From: an uncultured Christensenella sp.
GTDB taxonomy: Bacteria > Bacillota > Clostridia > Christensenellales > Borkfalkiaceae
NCBI GenBank assembly: GCA_910585785.1
Contig: CAJUEV010000005.1
Location: 1-64,000, forward strand
Direction: 5' to 3'
DNA: 64,000 nucleotides
Shown here in pieces: positions 1 to 7,681 of this stretch (positions are counted from its first letter, which is position 1; each line of letters begins with the position of its first letter). Below the pieces are notes generated by a model that saw nothing but the letters and a program-made list of their open reading frames with translations, ran no database searches and was not told the origin of the DNA. The position numbers and the translations under genes are program-made.

Positions 1-45
1 AGAAAAGCATACCAAAGGCTCGGCTTTGTAAAAACGGAAACTTAA
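1..45 (+). CDS. C-terminal end of a probable GNAT acetyltransferase (partial)
   Basis: Frame 1 is open from the window edge and reads RKAYQRLGFVKTET then TAA. The segment AYxxLGFVKTE is typical of the last strand and helix of GNAT N-acetyltransferases. Only 14 residues are visible, so the family call rests on this short match alone. It marks the chromosomal side left of the integrated element. Confidence 0.4.
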   Translation, partial: RKAYQRLGFVKTET

Positions 46-96
46 ATTTAAATGCAGAATCCAAAGATTCGAAAGTTATCGCTTTCCCCTCGATGA

Positions 97-121
97 GGGC
101 GGCAAGCGTAGCTTGCGCCGC
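97..121. terminator. Hairpin after the partial acetyltransferase gene
   Basis: GCGGCAAGC and GCTTGCGCCGC can pair around a GTA loop with a small bulge. There is no strong T run, so this is a terminator-like or structural hairpin only. Nothing else recognisable lies between 46 and 228. Confidence 0.35.
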
Positions 122-228
122 TTAACTTAAAAGCGGTCCGTCGACGCGCGTTCACCGTTGGCGTGCGGTCGGCGTTATTAAAACGGCAAACTTTTGCGCT
201 CGTTTAACCGTGCGTGCGTAAAAGTATT

Positions 229-1917
229 TTAGCGATTTGCGCTTATCCGCGCCCGTCCGTCGGCAGGGTAAGTAAAGTTGTAGGCGGAATAAGTATGTAG
301 AAAGCTCAAACAAAATCCGTAAGACTCGGGTGCAAATCCCGACTCGTCCACCATTACGGGGGTATACGCACACCCCGCTGAATTAGAAACCGAATTGTCG
401 GTTTCTTTTTCTTTTGCGCTGTTTTCGTTCTCGCCGTCGTTGCCGTCGGGGTAATCGGGGAATATCAAGTTCAAAAGCAACTCGTTTTTCTGCCCGCCTT
501 TCAGATTGAAAATCAATTTCATTTTGTCGTCGTAAAGCACAACGCGATAAATAAATGTGTCGATTAGGTCTTTGCGGTTTTTCGTCTTGGTGTAGTCTAA
601 CGTGCGGAAATGGTCTAACCACTTTCTTATATCGTCGTATGTGTAATTGATTTGCAACGCCTTTTCGCTCTCTATGGTATCGTTCAGTTCCTTGTTTTCG
701 CTCTCTAACTTTTCGATTTGCGCTAAAATCGTGTCCGCGATTTTGCCCAGCATAAGGGCTTGCATAAGGTTGTTTATCGCCTTTTGGTTGTCTGCGACTA
801 AACTTTCAAGCCGCTTTATCTCGCTATCGTTACGCTCCGTTTGTATCAATAAATAGGTTTCTGCCGCAACCATATCAATAAAATCGTCCGTCAAAACGCC
901 GTGCGGGTTTTGCTCCGTGCCGTTGCCTACAATGGCGTAAACAATTTCGTCCTCAATAAACTGCTTGCGTATTGTCCGCTTGTCGCAAACGCCTTTCGTC
1001 GTTCCCACGCACTTGTAGTAGTGATGTATCTTTTTGCTTTTGCTCGTGGACGATATACCCGTCATTTTGTGTCCGCACTTGCCGCACAACAATTTTTCCG
1101 ACAAAAGATATTCGACCTTTGCTTTGCCGCGCGAGGGTGCGGCGGCGTATTTCTCTAACAACTTTTGTACGTCTGCAAAAAGCCCGTCGTCGATTATGCG
1201 CGGCATACCGCCGTCGATTTCCTCGCCGTGAAAAATGTACTTGCCCAAATACCGACGATTTGAAAATATGCTGTTAAAACTGTTTTTGCCCCACTTGCCG
1301 CCCGTTGCGGTGGGTATTCCGCGCTCGTTCATATAACGGGCGATTTGCGCGTAATTGTAGCCGCCCGCTAACATTTCAAACATACGCTTAACAATGGGCG
1401 CGGTTTCCTCGTTTATAACATAATCTTTCTTTTCGTCTATTTTGTAGCCCAGCGGCACTTTGCCGCCGAAAAACTTACATTTCGAGGCTGATATTGCGAT
1501 GCCGCGCTTTATCTTCTGCGACAATTCCGCGCTGTAATATTCCGCCATACTTTCAAGTACGCCCTCAATCAAAATACCGCTCGCGTCGTCCGTGATATTC
1601 TCTTTTGCCGAGAGTACGCGAACGCCGTTTTTCTTTAACTTGGCTTTGTAGGTCGCGCTGTCGTATCTATTACGGGCGAAACGGTCTAATTGATAGACAA
1701 CGACAAACTGAAAGCCTTTGCGCTTGCTGTCCTCAATCATTTGTAAAAATTCGGGGCGTTTGTCCGTCGTTCCCGTCGATGCGCGGTCAATGTACTCGTG
1801 GACTATGCGCAAACCGCTCCGCTCTGCAAAAGCGTAACATTCTTTGAGTTGCCCCTCAATGCTTTGCTCGTTTTGTGCGTGTGAACTGAAACGTGCATAG
1901 ATAACTGCGTTTTTCAT
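229..1917 (-). CDS. Large serine recombinase (element integrase)
   Basis: 562-aa site-specific recombinase of the large serine type. The N-terminal resolvase domain has YARFSS (catalytic Ser) and the arginine-containing YQLDRFARN. A recombinase domain, a zinc-ribbon (LLCGKCGHKM...KC...C) and a C-terminal coiled coil follow. The ATG at 1917 is chosen because GGAGC sits just upstream of it; an upstream in-frame extension of 38 residues has no SD. The gene lies at the left end of the element and reads outward through the att core, so its last 37 residues are encoded by flanking DNA. In the circular form the protein would end VMVDE-stop, judging from the right junction. It probably catalyses integration and excision. 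Confidence 0.92.
   Translation of the reverse strand: MKNAVIYARFSSHAQNEQSIEGQLKECYAFAERSGLRIVHEYIDRASTGTTDKRPEFLQMIEDSKRKGFQFVVVYQLDRFARNRYDSATYKAKLKKNGVRVLSAKENITDDASGILIEGVLESMAEYYSAELSQKIKRGIAISASKCKFFGGKVPLGYKIDEKKDYVINEETAPIVKRMFEMLAGGYNYAQIARYMNERGIPTATGGKWGKNSFNSIFSNRRYLGKYIFHGEEIDGGMPRIIDDGLFADVQKLLEKYAAAPSRGKAKVEYLLSEKLLCGKCGHKMTGISSTSKSKKIHHYYKCVGTTKGVCDKRTIRKQFIEDEIVYAIVGNGTEQNPHGVLTDDFIDMVAAETYLLIQTERNDSEIKRLESLVADNQKAINNLMQALMLGKIADTILAQIEKLESENKELNDTIESEKALQINYTYDDIRKWLDHFRTLDYTKTKNRKDLIDTFIYRVVLYDDKMKLIFNLKGGQKNELLLNLIFPDYPDGNDGENENSAKEKETDNSVSNSAGCAYTPVMVDESGFAPESYGFCLSFLHTYSAYNFTYPADGRARISANR
324..355 (+). other. tRNA 3'-end-like sequence adjoining the att core
   Basis: TCGGG-TGCAAAT-CCCGA forms a 5-bp stem with a 7-nt loop like a T-arm. 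It is followed by CTCGTCC, then ACCA, which looks like an acceptor 3' strand with discriminator and CCA. No complementary 5' acceptor strand (GGACGAG) was found in the preceding 90 bp, so a complete tRNA is not supported. It may be a degenerate tRNA or a tRNA-3' mimic used as integration target. Confidence 0.4.
342..354. other. Left attachment site core (attL candidate)
   Basis: The 13-bp core (ACTCGTCCACC plus AT) is the point where the left junction sequence and the copy at 9850-9862 begin to match. To its left lies tRNA-like DNA; to its right lies the serine recombinase gene, with about 90% identity to the second copy up to 443. The second copy has a different left flank, as expected for attL versus attR of an integrated element. 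Confidence 0.6.
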
Positions 1918-1981
1918 TGTGTTTTGCTCCTTTGCGCGGTCTTGGTCGGACTGCGGCTTAAAAATTTTGTTGTTCGCTTTG

Positions 1982-2135
1982 GTGCTTACCGTCTTAACCA
2001 GCCAAAAATGCCGCCGCAGGCAAATTGTCAAGGGTTTGCCCCGTAGGGGACGACGGTTTTATGCCTTACGGGAGATAAATCGTCGCCCTTTACAATTTGG
2101 CAAGGCGGCGTATTCCGTCCACAGACGGTAAGCAC
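1982..2135. repeat. 154-bp fold-back inverted repeat
   Basis: Perfect 13-bp termini, GTGCTTACCGTCT at 1982-1994 and its complement at 2123-2135, enclose further imperfect arms. GCCGCCGCAGGCAAATTGTC on the left matches the complement of CAATTTGGCAAGGCGGC on the right. It lies between the recombinase and the resolvase, upstream of both the recombinase start and the resolvase stop. It could be a recombination/accessory site, a small fold-back element or a structured leader; the sequence does not decide. Confidence 0.6.
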
Positions 2136-2255
2136 AAGCGAATTACAAATCTATGTAATTTTTATGGGAAATAGTATAAAATCTCACGTTGATTTTATCA
2201 CGAATAGAACAAGAAAAATTATCTCAATAACGCTTATAATGTCATATAATGTCAT

Positions 2256-2861
2256 TCATTCTATTATTTGCTTTATTCTCCGTATATGATAGAAAAAATT
2301 GTCTTGCTTTACACCCGATAATTGCAACGCCGTTTTCAGCGGTATGCGCTTTTGTATGTAGTCCGTTGCTATGCTTAAAAAATCGTCGCTGTATTCTTTT
2401 CTCGGTCTGCCGAATTTAATGCCGTTTTGCTTGGCTAAACGTATTCCGTCCGCTTGCCGTTCGCGTATGTTTGTCCGCTCGTTCTCGGCAACGAAAGATA
2501 AAACTTGTAAAACGATATCTGAAATGAATTTGCCTACTAGCGTTTCGGCTTTCGTTCGGGTGTCTAAAATGGGCATATCTAACACTAAAATGTCCGCGCC
2601 TATGGTGTTTGTAATAAACGCCCATTCCGCTATGATTTGGTCGTAATTGCGCCCCAAACGGTCAATAGATTTAATCACAAGCAAGTCGCCGTTTTTCAGT
2701 TTTCTAATGAGTTTTTTATACTCTTTTCTTTCAAAGTCCTTGCCGCTTTTCTTGTCCGAGAATATGCGGCTTTTCTCAATTCCAAACTCAATAAATGCGG
2801 TAAACTGCTGCTGTAAATTTTGGTCGCGTGCGGAAACGCGGGCGTAAGCGTATGTATTCGT
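2256..2861 (-). CDS. Small serine resolvase/invertase, ACG start
   Basis: 201-aa resolvase/invertase. The open frame starts NTYAYARVSARDQN, which contains the catalytic Ser, continues through SIDRLGRNYDQI (catalytic Arg) and ends in a short HTH region. No ATG, GTG or TTG lies upstream of the catalytic Ser in this frame. The codon with ideal spacing (9 nt) after AAAGGAG at 2871-2877 is ACG at 2859-2861, one base from ATG. The first conventional start, TTG at 2684, would lose the active site. Either ACG is used weakly or the gene was inactivated by a start-codon mutation. It probably belongs to the same element as the larger recombinase. Confidence 0.8.
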   Translation of the reverse strand, partial: TNTYAYARVSARDQNLQQQFTAFIEFGIEKSRIFSDKKSGKDFERKEYKKLIRKLKNGDLLVIKSIDRLGRNYDQIIAEWAFITNTIGADILVLDMPILDTRTKAETLVGKFISDIVLQVLSFVAENERTNIRERQADGIRLAKQNGIKFGRPRKEYSDDFLSIATDYIQKRIPLKTALQLSGVKQDNFFYHIRRIKQIIE

Positions 2862-3006
2862 TGAATAATACTCCTTTCGTTTCCTTTAAGCATAGCAAAA
2901 AGCGCGAAACGAAAATACCGTTCTGCGCCCGTATATGACTAATTTTTTAATTTTTGTAGGAAAAGTATACATTTACTACAACATTCGGAAAGCAAAAGGA
3001 GCAATT

Positions 3007-3753
3007 ATGAAAGGAAAATTTTTAACCGTTTTTCTATCTCTCGTATGCGTAATTGTCTGCGCGTTCAGGCTTGCCGCTTGCGATTTCGGCGGCAAAACAA
3101 ACGGAGATAAACTCGATGTTGCCGGCTATTCTTACACTTTCTCGTCCGTTGACGTCAAATGCGAAGATGAGAATATGAAAGCACTTGCGGAAATGATTAA
3201 AGAGCAAACAAAACAGCAAATGCAAGGTAATACGATTTCGTTTTTCAAAGATAGCACTTGCTCTTTGACTGACGGAGCGGACGTAAATTACGGAACGTAT
3301 ACGCAGAACGGAAACAAAGGCACAACAACCTTTAATGGTGAAACAAACAATATTAGCATAACGGAAAACTCTATTTCTCTTTCTAATATCCAACAAGGTA
3401 TAACCGTTATTGCTGTATTTACCAAAGGCGCGGGCGGCAATAAACCCAACCAACATGAAAAGCCAGACGAACCACAAAAGCCCGATAAATGCGAACACAT
3501 TTATGATAAATACGAAATAGCAAACGAAATAGAACATATCGCTTACTGCGTTAAATGTTACAATAAAAAAATCAAAGAACATCGTTTTGACGGCAATGTT
3601 TGCATTTGCGGTTATAAATACGGAGAAGAATGTAACCACTATTTCATTTATGAAGAATACGATAAAGAAATACATATTGCCTATTGCTATAAATGCCAAA
3701 CAAGAATACAGGAAGAACACTATTTTATAGACGGCGAATACTGTGGACTATAG
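3007..3753 (+). CDS. Secreted lipoprotein with Cys/His repeats, 3' end truncated by the IS
   Basis: Predicted 248-aa lipoprotein of unknown function. ATG at 3007 follows AAAAGGAG. The signal peptide ends in RLAAC, a lipobox-like site. A beta-rich domain of about 120 residues (LDVAGYSYTFSSVD...) is followed by a proline/lysine linker and two Cys/His-rich repeats of about 45 residues (CEHIYDKYE...HIAYCVKC...HRF). A third repeat stops at GEYCGL, where the reading frame enters the left inverted repeat of the IS. The stop codon is therefore supplied by the IS and the original C terminus is lost. Confidence 0.65.
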   Translation: MKGKFLTVFLSLVCVIVCAFRLAACDFGGKTNGDKLDVAGYSYTFSSVDVKCEDENMKALAEMIKEQTKQQMQGNTISFFKDSTCSLTDGADVNYGTYTQNGNKGTTTFNGETNNISITENSISLSNIQQGITVIAVFTKGAGGNKPNQHEKPDEPQKPDKCEHIYDKYEIANEIEHIAYCVKCYNKKIKEHRFDGNVCICGYKYGEECNHYFIYEEYDKEIHIAYCYKCQTRIQEEHYFIDGEYCGL

Positions 3754-3833
3754 TCAAGGAAATAGACAGAAAAAAGAGAAAAGAGAGGACAGTTTTAAAG
3801 AAAAGATTTTTTGTGGGGGGGGGTGGGGCATTA

Positions 3834-4655
3834 CTATGATTGAGAAAAGAAATTATGTTCAAATTGGTTAGGGGTTAAAAGGCCAAGCGAGGAATGGGGA
3901 CGCCGGGAATTATAATAACCGTCAATGTATTGAAAAACGGAAAGAGACAAATCGTCAAAAGAATTATAAAATCTGCGGTTGGTTTCTTCGAGTTTGAGGT
4001 ATTTAAAGAAGCATTCAGCAACGGTGTTGTCGTAAGGATGACCTTTTTTAGAAAAGGATTGAACGACGTGGCAGTTATCCAAAACTTTTCTAAATGAAGA
4101 GGCGGTATATTGAACGCCTCTATCAGAATGAAACATTAAGCCTTGCGGATAACCGCGTTTGGAGTATGCTTGAAGGAAGGTATCTATAACAAGATTAGCG
4201 TCGGCCTTGTTAGAAAGTCTGTAAGCAATAACTTTACGCGAAAACAAATCTATAATAACGCAGAGATAAAAGAATCTGTTTTGAACAGGCAGATAAGTAA
4301 TATCGCTACACCAGACGAGATTGGGAGCAGACTGGTTAAAAGCTTGTTTTAAAATGTTCTGCGTTTCGAATAAGGACTCAATATATTTGGTTTTAGGCGG
4401 TTTACGGGTAGAAAGTCTTGGGATATTAATAGATTTCATCAGTCGGTACACCCGTCCTATACTGATGTTAACGCAATAATCACAGCGTATAAGATATTGG
4501 ATTTTATAAGCGCCGAGTCTTAAATCGTGTTCGGAACAAATCTGTAAAATAAAAGATTTAATCATTTGGTTTTCAGCAATTCTGGGCGGAGTGGCTTTTG
4601 AATGGAAATGCTTGTAGTAAGTGCTGCGGTTAACCCTGAGAACTTTACATAACAA
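3834..4655 (-). CDS. IS3-family transposase OrfB (DDE integrase domain)
   Basis: 273 residues are shown from a TTG codon. The functional protein is more likely an OrfAB fusion made by -1 frameshifting on the A7 run near 4733-4739, whose shifted frame runs without a stop into this one. The catalytic triad is visible: D in VWCSDITYL, D in FHSDRGVQY, and E in NTVAECFFKYLK, followed by NSRRPHSSLG. It has HTH-like N-terminal and rve-type catalytic domains. It appears intact. Confidence 0.9.
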   Translation of the reverse strand: MLCKVLRVNRSTYYKHFHSKATPPRIAENQMIKSFILQICSEHDLRLGAYKIQYLIRCDYCVNISIGRVYRLMKSINIPRLSTRKPPKTKYIESLFETQNILKQAFNQSAPNLVWCSDITYLPVQNRFFYLCVIIDLFSRKVIAYRLSNKADANLVIDTFLQAYSKRGYPQGLMFHSDRGVQYTASSFRKVLDNCHVVQSFSKKGHPYDNTVAECFFKYLKLEETNRRFYNSFDDLSLSVFQYIDGYYNSRRPHSSLGLLTPNQFEHNFFSQS

Positions 4656-4693
4656 AACAAGATTGTGCTGAAACCGAAGTTGGTGAACGGCGG

Positions 4694-4981
4694 TTAATCT
4701 CTGTTTGAGTGTGGAGTGAAGATTGCAATCGCTTTTTTTAATATTAAGTTCTCCTCTTCTAGTTGAGTGTTACGTTTTTGGAGTTCCTTAATCTGATGAG
4801 CGGTAACAACGGTGTCCTCGTCTATTTTGACCTCGGAATAAAGTCTTACCCAGCGAGAAAGCGCACTCATAGATATACCGTATTCTTTGGATAACTGAGT
4901 TAACGATTTACCGTTTTGGTGTAAAGTTACGATACTTTTTTTAAATTCATCCGTATACTTCGGATAGCTGCTTGCGGACAT
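4694..4981 (-). CDS. IS3-family transposase OrfA (HTH protein)
   Basis: 95-aa DNA-binding subunit with a helix-turn-helix (LTQLSKEYGISMSALSRWV) and a C-terminal leucine-zipper-like helix (ELQKRNTQLEEENLILKKA). ATG at 4981 has AAGGAGAC upstream. The frame ends shortly after the slippery A7 run, as is usual for the IS3 family. Confidence 0.9.
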   Translation of the reverse strand: MSASSYPKYTDEFKKSIVTLHQNGKSLTQLSKEYGISMSALSRWVRLYSEVKIDEDTVVTAHQIKELQKRNTQLEEENLILKKAIAIFTPHSNRD

Positions 4982-5057
4982 TTGTTTGTCTCCTTTTGTG
5001 TTTATTTTATTGTATTAATCTTCTCTTTTTTCTGTCTACTTTTTTAGTATAGCTCCA

Positions 5058-5389
5058 AAACAGAAATGTTGGAAATACATAAACGGCGGTTTCGTGAAGA
5101 AATCTCTTTGGAAGACTATAATAAAAAAGCAAATATAATTTCAACGTCTATCGAGCAATTGAATAAAGAAAAAGCGATACTCGAAACGCAAGTTCATAGC
5201 GTGCGTATGACAAGAAAAAGAGTAGAAGATATACTCGAGTTTCTCGGTGATATAAATCCGACAAAAAATTTTGATGTTGAGTTATTTAAGATATTTGTGG
5301 AAAACGTGCTTATAAAACCTAATGATGAAATTGAATTCAATTTTAAAGCAGGAATAAGTCATTCTTTTAAACTCAAAAGCAGAAAGTAA
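5058..5389 (+). pseudogene. C-terminal fragment of a second large serine recombinase
   Basis: The frame is open from the right end of the IS to a stop at 5389 and contains a coiled coil (LEDYNKKANIISTSIEQLNKEKAI). The ending FKIFVENVLIKPNDEIEF resembles the last strands of large serine recombinases. There is no N-terminal catalytic domain and no convincing start signal. It is interpreted as the 3' remnant of a recombinase gene, cut at the IS boundary and unrelated in frame to the lipoprotein on the other side. Confidence 0.6.
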
Positions 5390-5481
5390 ATAATCGGGCT
5401 ATGGTTACAATCAAAGTACGCTTTTTTCGTGGTGTAAATCTTGATCTTGTTAAATTGTATTAAGCTATTTAAATAAAGCTC

Positions 5482-5510
5482 TTGAAAAATTTTATTAAGT
5501 ATAATATAAT
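5482..5510 (+). promoter_or_regulatory. Promoter of the OLD-family gene
   Basis: TTGAAA at 5482-5487, a 17-bp spacer and TATAAT at 5505-5510, 39 bp before the ATG at 5550. A near-consensus sigma-A-type match. Confidence 0.75.
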
Positions 5511-5549
5511 TGTATAAAAACTAACTAGGGAAAAGTAAAAAGAGCTACA

Positions 5550-7361
5550 ATGGTTAAAATTACGAAAATTGCAATAAAACATTTTCGCTCAATTGTGGAA
5601 GCTAATGTTGAATTGGATAACTTTAATGTTTTTGTGGGATTAAACGATGCGGGTAAATCCAATATTTTAAAGGCTTTGGATTTATTTTTTAACTATAAAG
5701 AAAATGCTGGGCGTTTTAATTTCTTTGATAATTATTCGGGATTAGTTCATTTGACTGGACATCGTGCAAAAGAGATTGAAATTGCTGTTACATTTTGGAT
5801 TCCTGAACAATATACTGATCATGGCGAAATTACTTTAACAAGAAAGTGGGCATGGACAAAAACACAAGGTGTTATGTTCTCTGAAGAATATAGCCAAGAC
5901 TTCACGACAAAAGCAAGAACTCGTATTCTGTTGGACAGGATATTATATGAGTATATTCCAGCAGTAAAAAGTAAAGATTATTTTCAAAATTTATTGCTTG
6001 AAATGTACAATACCATGTTGACGGTCGCAAATAGTGAGTTGCGTGATGTAACTAATAATTATTCTAATAAGTTAAAATCATTAACATCTGATTTAAGCTT
6101 GATTATTAAAGAAAATTTGAATATTGAGTCTTATATAAAAATGCCAGAAGATTTGGCAACTTTGTTTCGAGAGCTAATGTTTGAGACGAAGGATAATGAA
6201 GGAAATTCGATAAAATTAAACTCTCGTGGTGATGGTATTCAAGCAAGGCATATTCCTCTAATTTTAAAATTTATATATGATAGGAAAACTATGGGAGTGA
6301 TTAAACGTTCCGTACCTTATACTATAATTTGGGGTTATGAAGAACCTGAAAATGGAGTTGAACTTGGTGCATGCTTTGATATGGTTAAAGAGCTGTTAAA
6401 ATATAGCAACGACATCCAAATGTTTATAACTTCTCATTCGCCAGCATTTTATTCAGTTAATGGAAAAGAGAATACAAAAGTATATTTAACGTATAAAGAC
6501 CAAAATCAATCTAGGTATGCGCTTGCAACTGAAATCAGTACTATTGATGAACACATGGGGTTAATGCCTATTATTCAGCCTCATATACAAGAGGTTCTAG
6601 AGGAATATCAGAGAAGAGAAAAAGAAATAGTAGATAAAAAAGAAATCATTATAGGTGATTTACGTAAAAAAATTGCTGATATAACTAAATCCAAAATTAT
6701 AATTATCACTGAAGGCGTAAGTGATGTAATTCATTTGCAAACTGCATTTTCACAATTAGCTGGTCTAGATACTGAATTATTATCACGTATCACTTACTAC
6801 GATTTTTCTGTTGAAAGTACATTAGGTGATAAAGTGGAAGGGGTGCTTAAAAGCTTATTGGCTGCGCGACCCAAAAATACAATTATAATAGGGATATTTG
6901 ATCGTGATAAAAAAATAATAACTAATGACAGAGGAAAGCCTTATTTTTATATAGGTGGTAATGTTTATAAGTTTAATATACCATCATTGTCTAATTTGGA
7001 ACGAAATACCGATGATGCTATATGTATAGAACATTATTATTCGAATCAGGAGATAAAAACTGAATTTGATTTTGGAAGACTATATATGGCAAATGATTTT
7101 GACGAATTTGGTACTAGTATAGATGGAAATTGGAGCTACGCCGGATTTGCTAAAAATCAACAAATTAGGTCGTATAGTATCATTGATGCTAATAGTAAGC
7201 ATATTGAACGAAAGAGTGCATTGGGTAAAATAGCAACTAAAGTTCAATTTGCAGAATATGTTAGAGATAATCCTACTAAATTCAATTTTAGTAATTTTCT
7301 TGTGATTTATAATGTCATTAAGCAAATTGAAGAAGATGATAGATGTAAAAGCAATAAATAA
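5550..7361 (+). CDS. OLD-family ATPase/TOPRIM nuclease (putative defence protein)
   Basis: 603-aa protein of the OLD (overcoming lysogenization defect) type. The N-terminal ABC/SMC-like ATPase has Walker A GLNDAGKSN at about residue 31-39, a YEEPENG motif as probable Walker B, and the switch ITSHSPAF. The C-terminal TOPRIM nuclease domain shows ITEGVSDVIHL (acidic E..D) and IGIFDRDKK (DxD). OLD proteins are ATP-regulated nucleases found in phage-defence modules such as GajA. The gene is AT-rich compared with the chromosomal genes and lies in the integrated element, so recent transfer is likely. SD is weak (AAGAG). The downstream partner is not a UvrD helicase, so this is not a standard Gabija pair. 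Confidence 0.85.
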   Translation: MVKITKIAIKHFRSIVEANVELDNFNVFVGLNDAGKSNILKALDLFFNYKENAGRFNFFDNYSGLVHLTGHRAKEIEIAVTFWIPEQYTDHGEITLTRKWAWTKTQGVMFSEEYSQDFTTKARTRILLDRILYEYIPAVKSKDYFQNLLLEMYNTMLTVANSELRDVTNNYSNKLKSLTSDLSLIIKENLNIESYIKMPEDLATLFRELMFETKDNEGNSIKLNSRGDGIQARHIPLILKFIYDRKTMGVIKRSVPYTIIWGYEEPENGVELGACFDMVKELLKYSNDIQMFITSHSPAFYSVNGKENTKVYLTYKDQNQSRYALATEISTIDEHMGLMPIIQPHIQEVLEEYQRREKEIVDKKEIIIGDLRKKIADITKSKIIIITEGVSDVIHLQTAFSQLAGLDTELLSRITYYDFSVESTLGDKVEGVLKSLLAARPKNTIIIGIFDRDKKIITNDRGKPYFYIGGNVYKFNIPSLSNLERNTDDAICIEHYYSNQEIKTEFDFGRLYMANDFDEFGTSIDGNWSYAGFAKNQQIRSYSIIDANSKHIERKSALGKIATKVQFAEYVRDNPTKFNFSNFLVIYNVIKQIEEDDRCKSNK

Positions 7362-7412
7362 TTTTTAGTAAAAATGATTTCTTGTACAAATCGTACATTT
7401 CAAACAGTTAGA

Positions 7413-7451
7413 AAGCAATCCGTAAGGTTATCCTCCGGATTGCTTTTTGTT
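7413..7451 (+). terminator. Terminator after the OLD-family gene
   Basis: AAGCAATCCG pairs with CGGATTGCTT, followed by TTTTG. It ends the upstream transcription unit, so the next gene probably uses its own promoter (see TATAAT at 7649-7654). Confidence 0.75.
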
Positions 7452-7648
7452 TATAATGGTTCAAAATCTAAGTTTTTTAATATTCGGTTTCGTGTTCAAT
7501 TTTGGTTTTAAATCCTAGATCCTAGTGCGGGAGACAACAATCTGAATTTAAGGTTGACTGCTTAAATTCTGTTTTAATTAATTTTTAGTGTTATAATAAC
7601 GAAACATTGAGGGGAAGCAAATTGAATGACTTTTTGATTTGAAAACGA

Positions 7649-7654
7649 TATAAT
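7649..7654 (+). promoter_or_regulatory. -10 element upstream of the PD-(D/E)XK protein gene
   Basis: TATAAT 27 bp before the ATG at 7682. A TGACTT at 7627-7632 gives a 16-bp spacer but is a poor -35. A second TATAAT lies at 7592-7597 without a clear -35. Which is used cannot be decided. Confidence 0.45.
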
Positions 7655-7681
7655 TTGTATATGTATACCGAGGAATTAAAA

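Larger units (their letters stand above)
3744..5057 (-). mobile_element. IS3-family insertion sequence
   Basis: About 1314 bp with ends TGGA...TCCA. The imperfect terminal inverted repeats contain a perfect 18-bp stretch, TAGACAGAAAAAAGAGAA at 3763-3780 with its complement at 5021-5038. It carries orfA and orfB on the minus strand with a run of seven A (complement of 4733-4739) at the expected -1 frameshift site. The 3-bp flanks differ (CTG versus AAA), so no target duplication is seen. That suggests a deletion or recombination after insertion. Confidence 0.85.

Noticed and set aside
1..355. Possible tmRNA ending at the CCA-like sequence
   Set aside because: No 5' acceptor complement and no tag reading frame with a typical ALAA-like end could be found.
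3034..3720. 228-codon antisense ORF opposite the lipoprotein gene
   Set aside because: The plus-strand frame has SD, signal peptide, lipobox and Cys/His repeats; the antisense frame has none of these.
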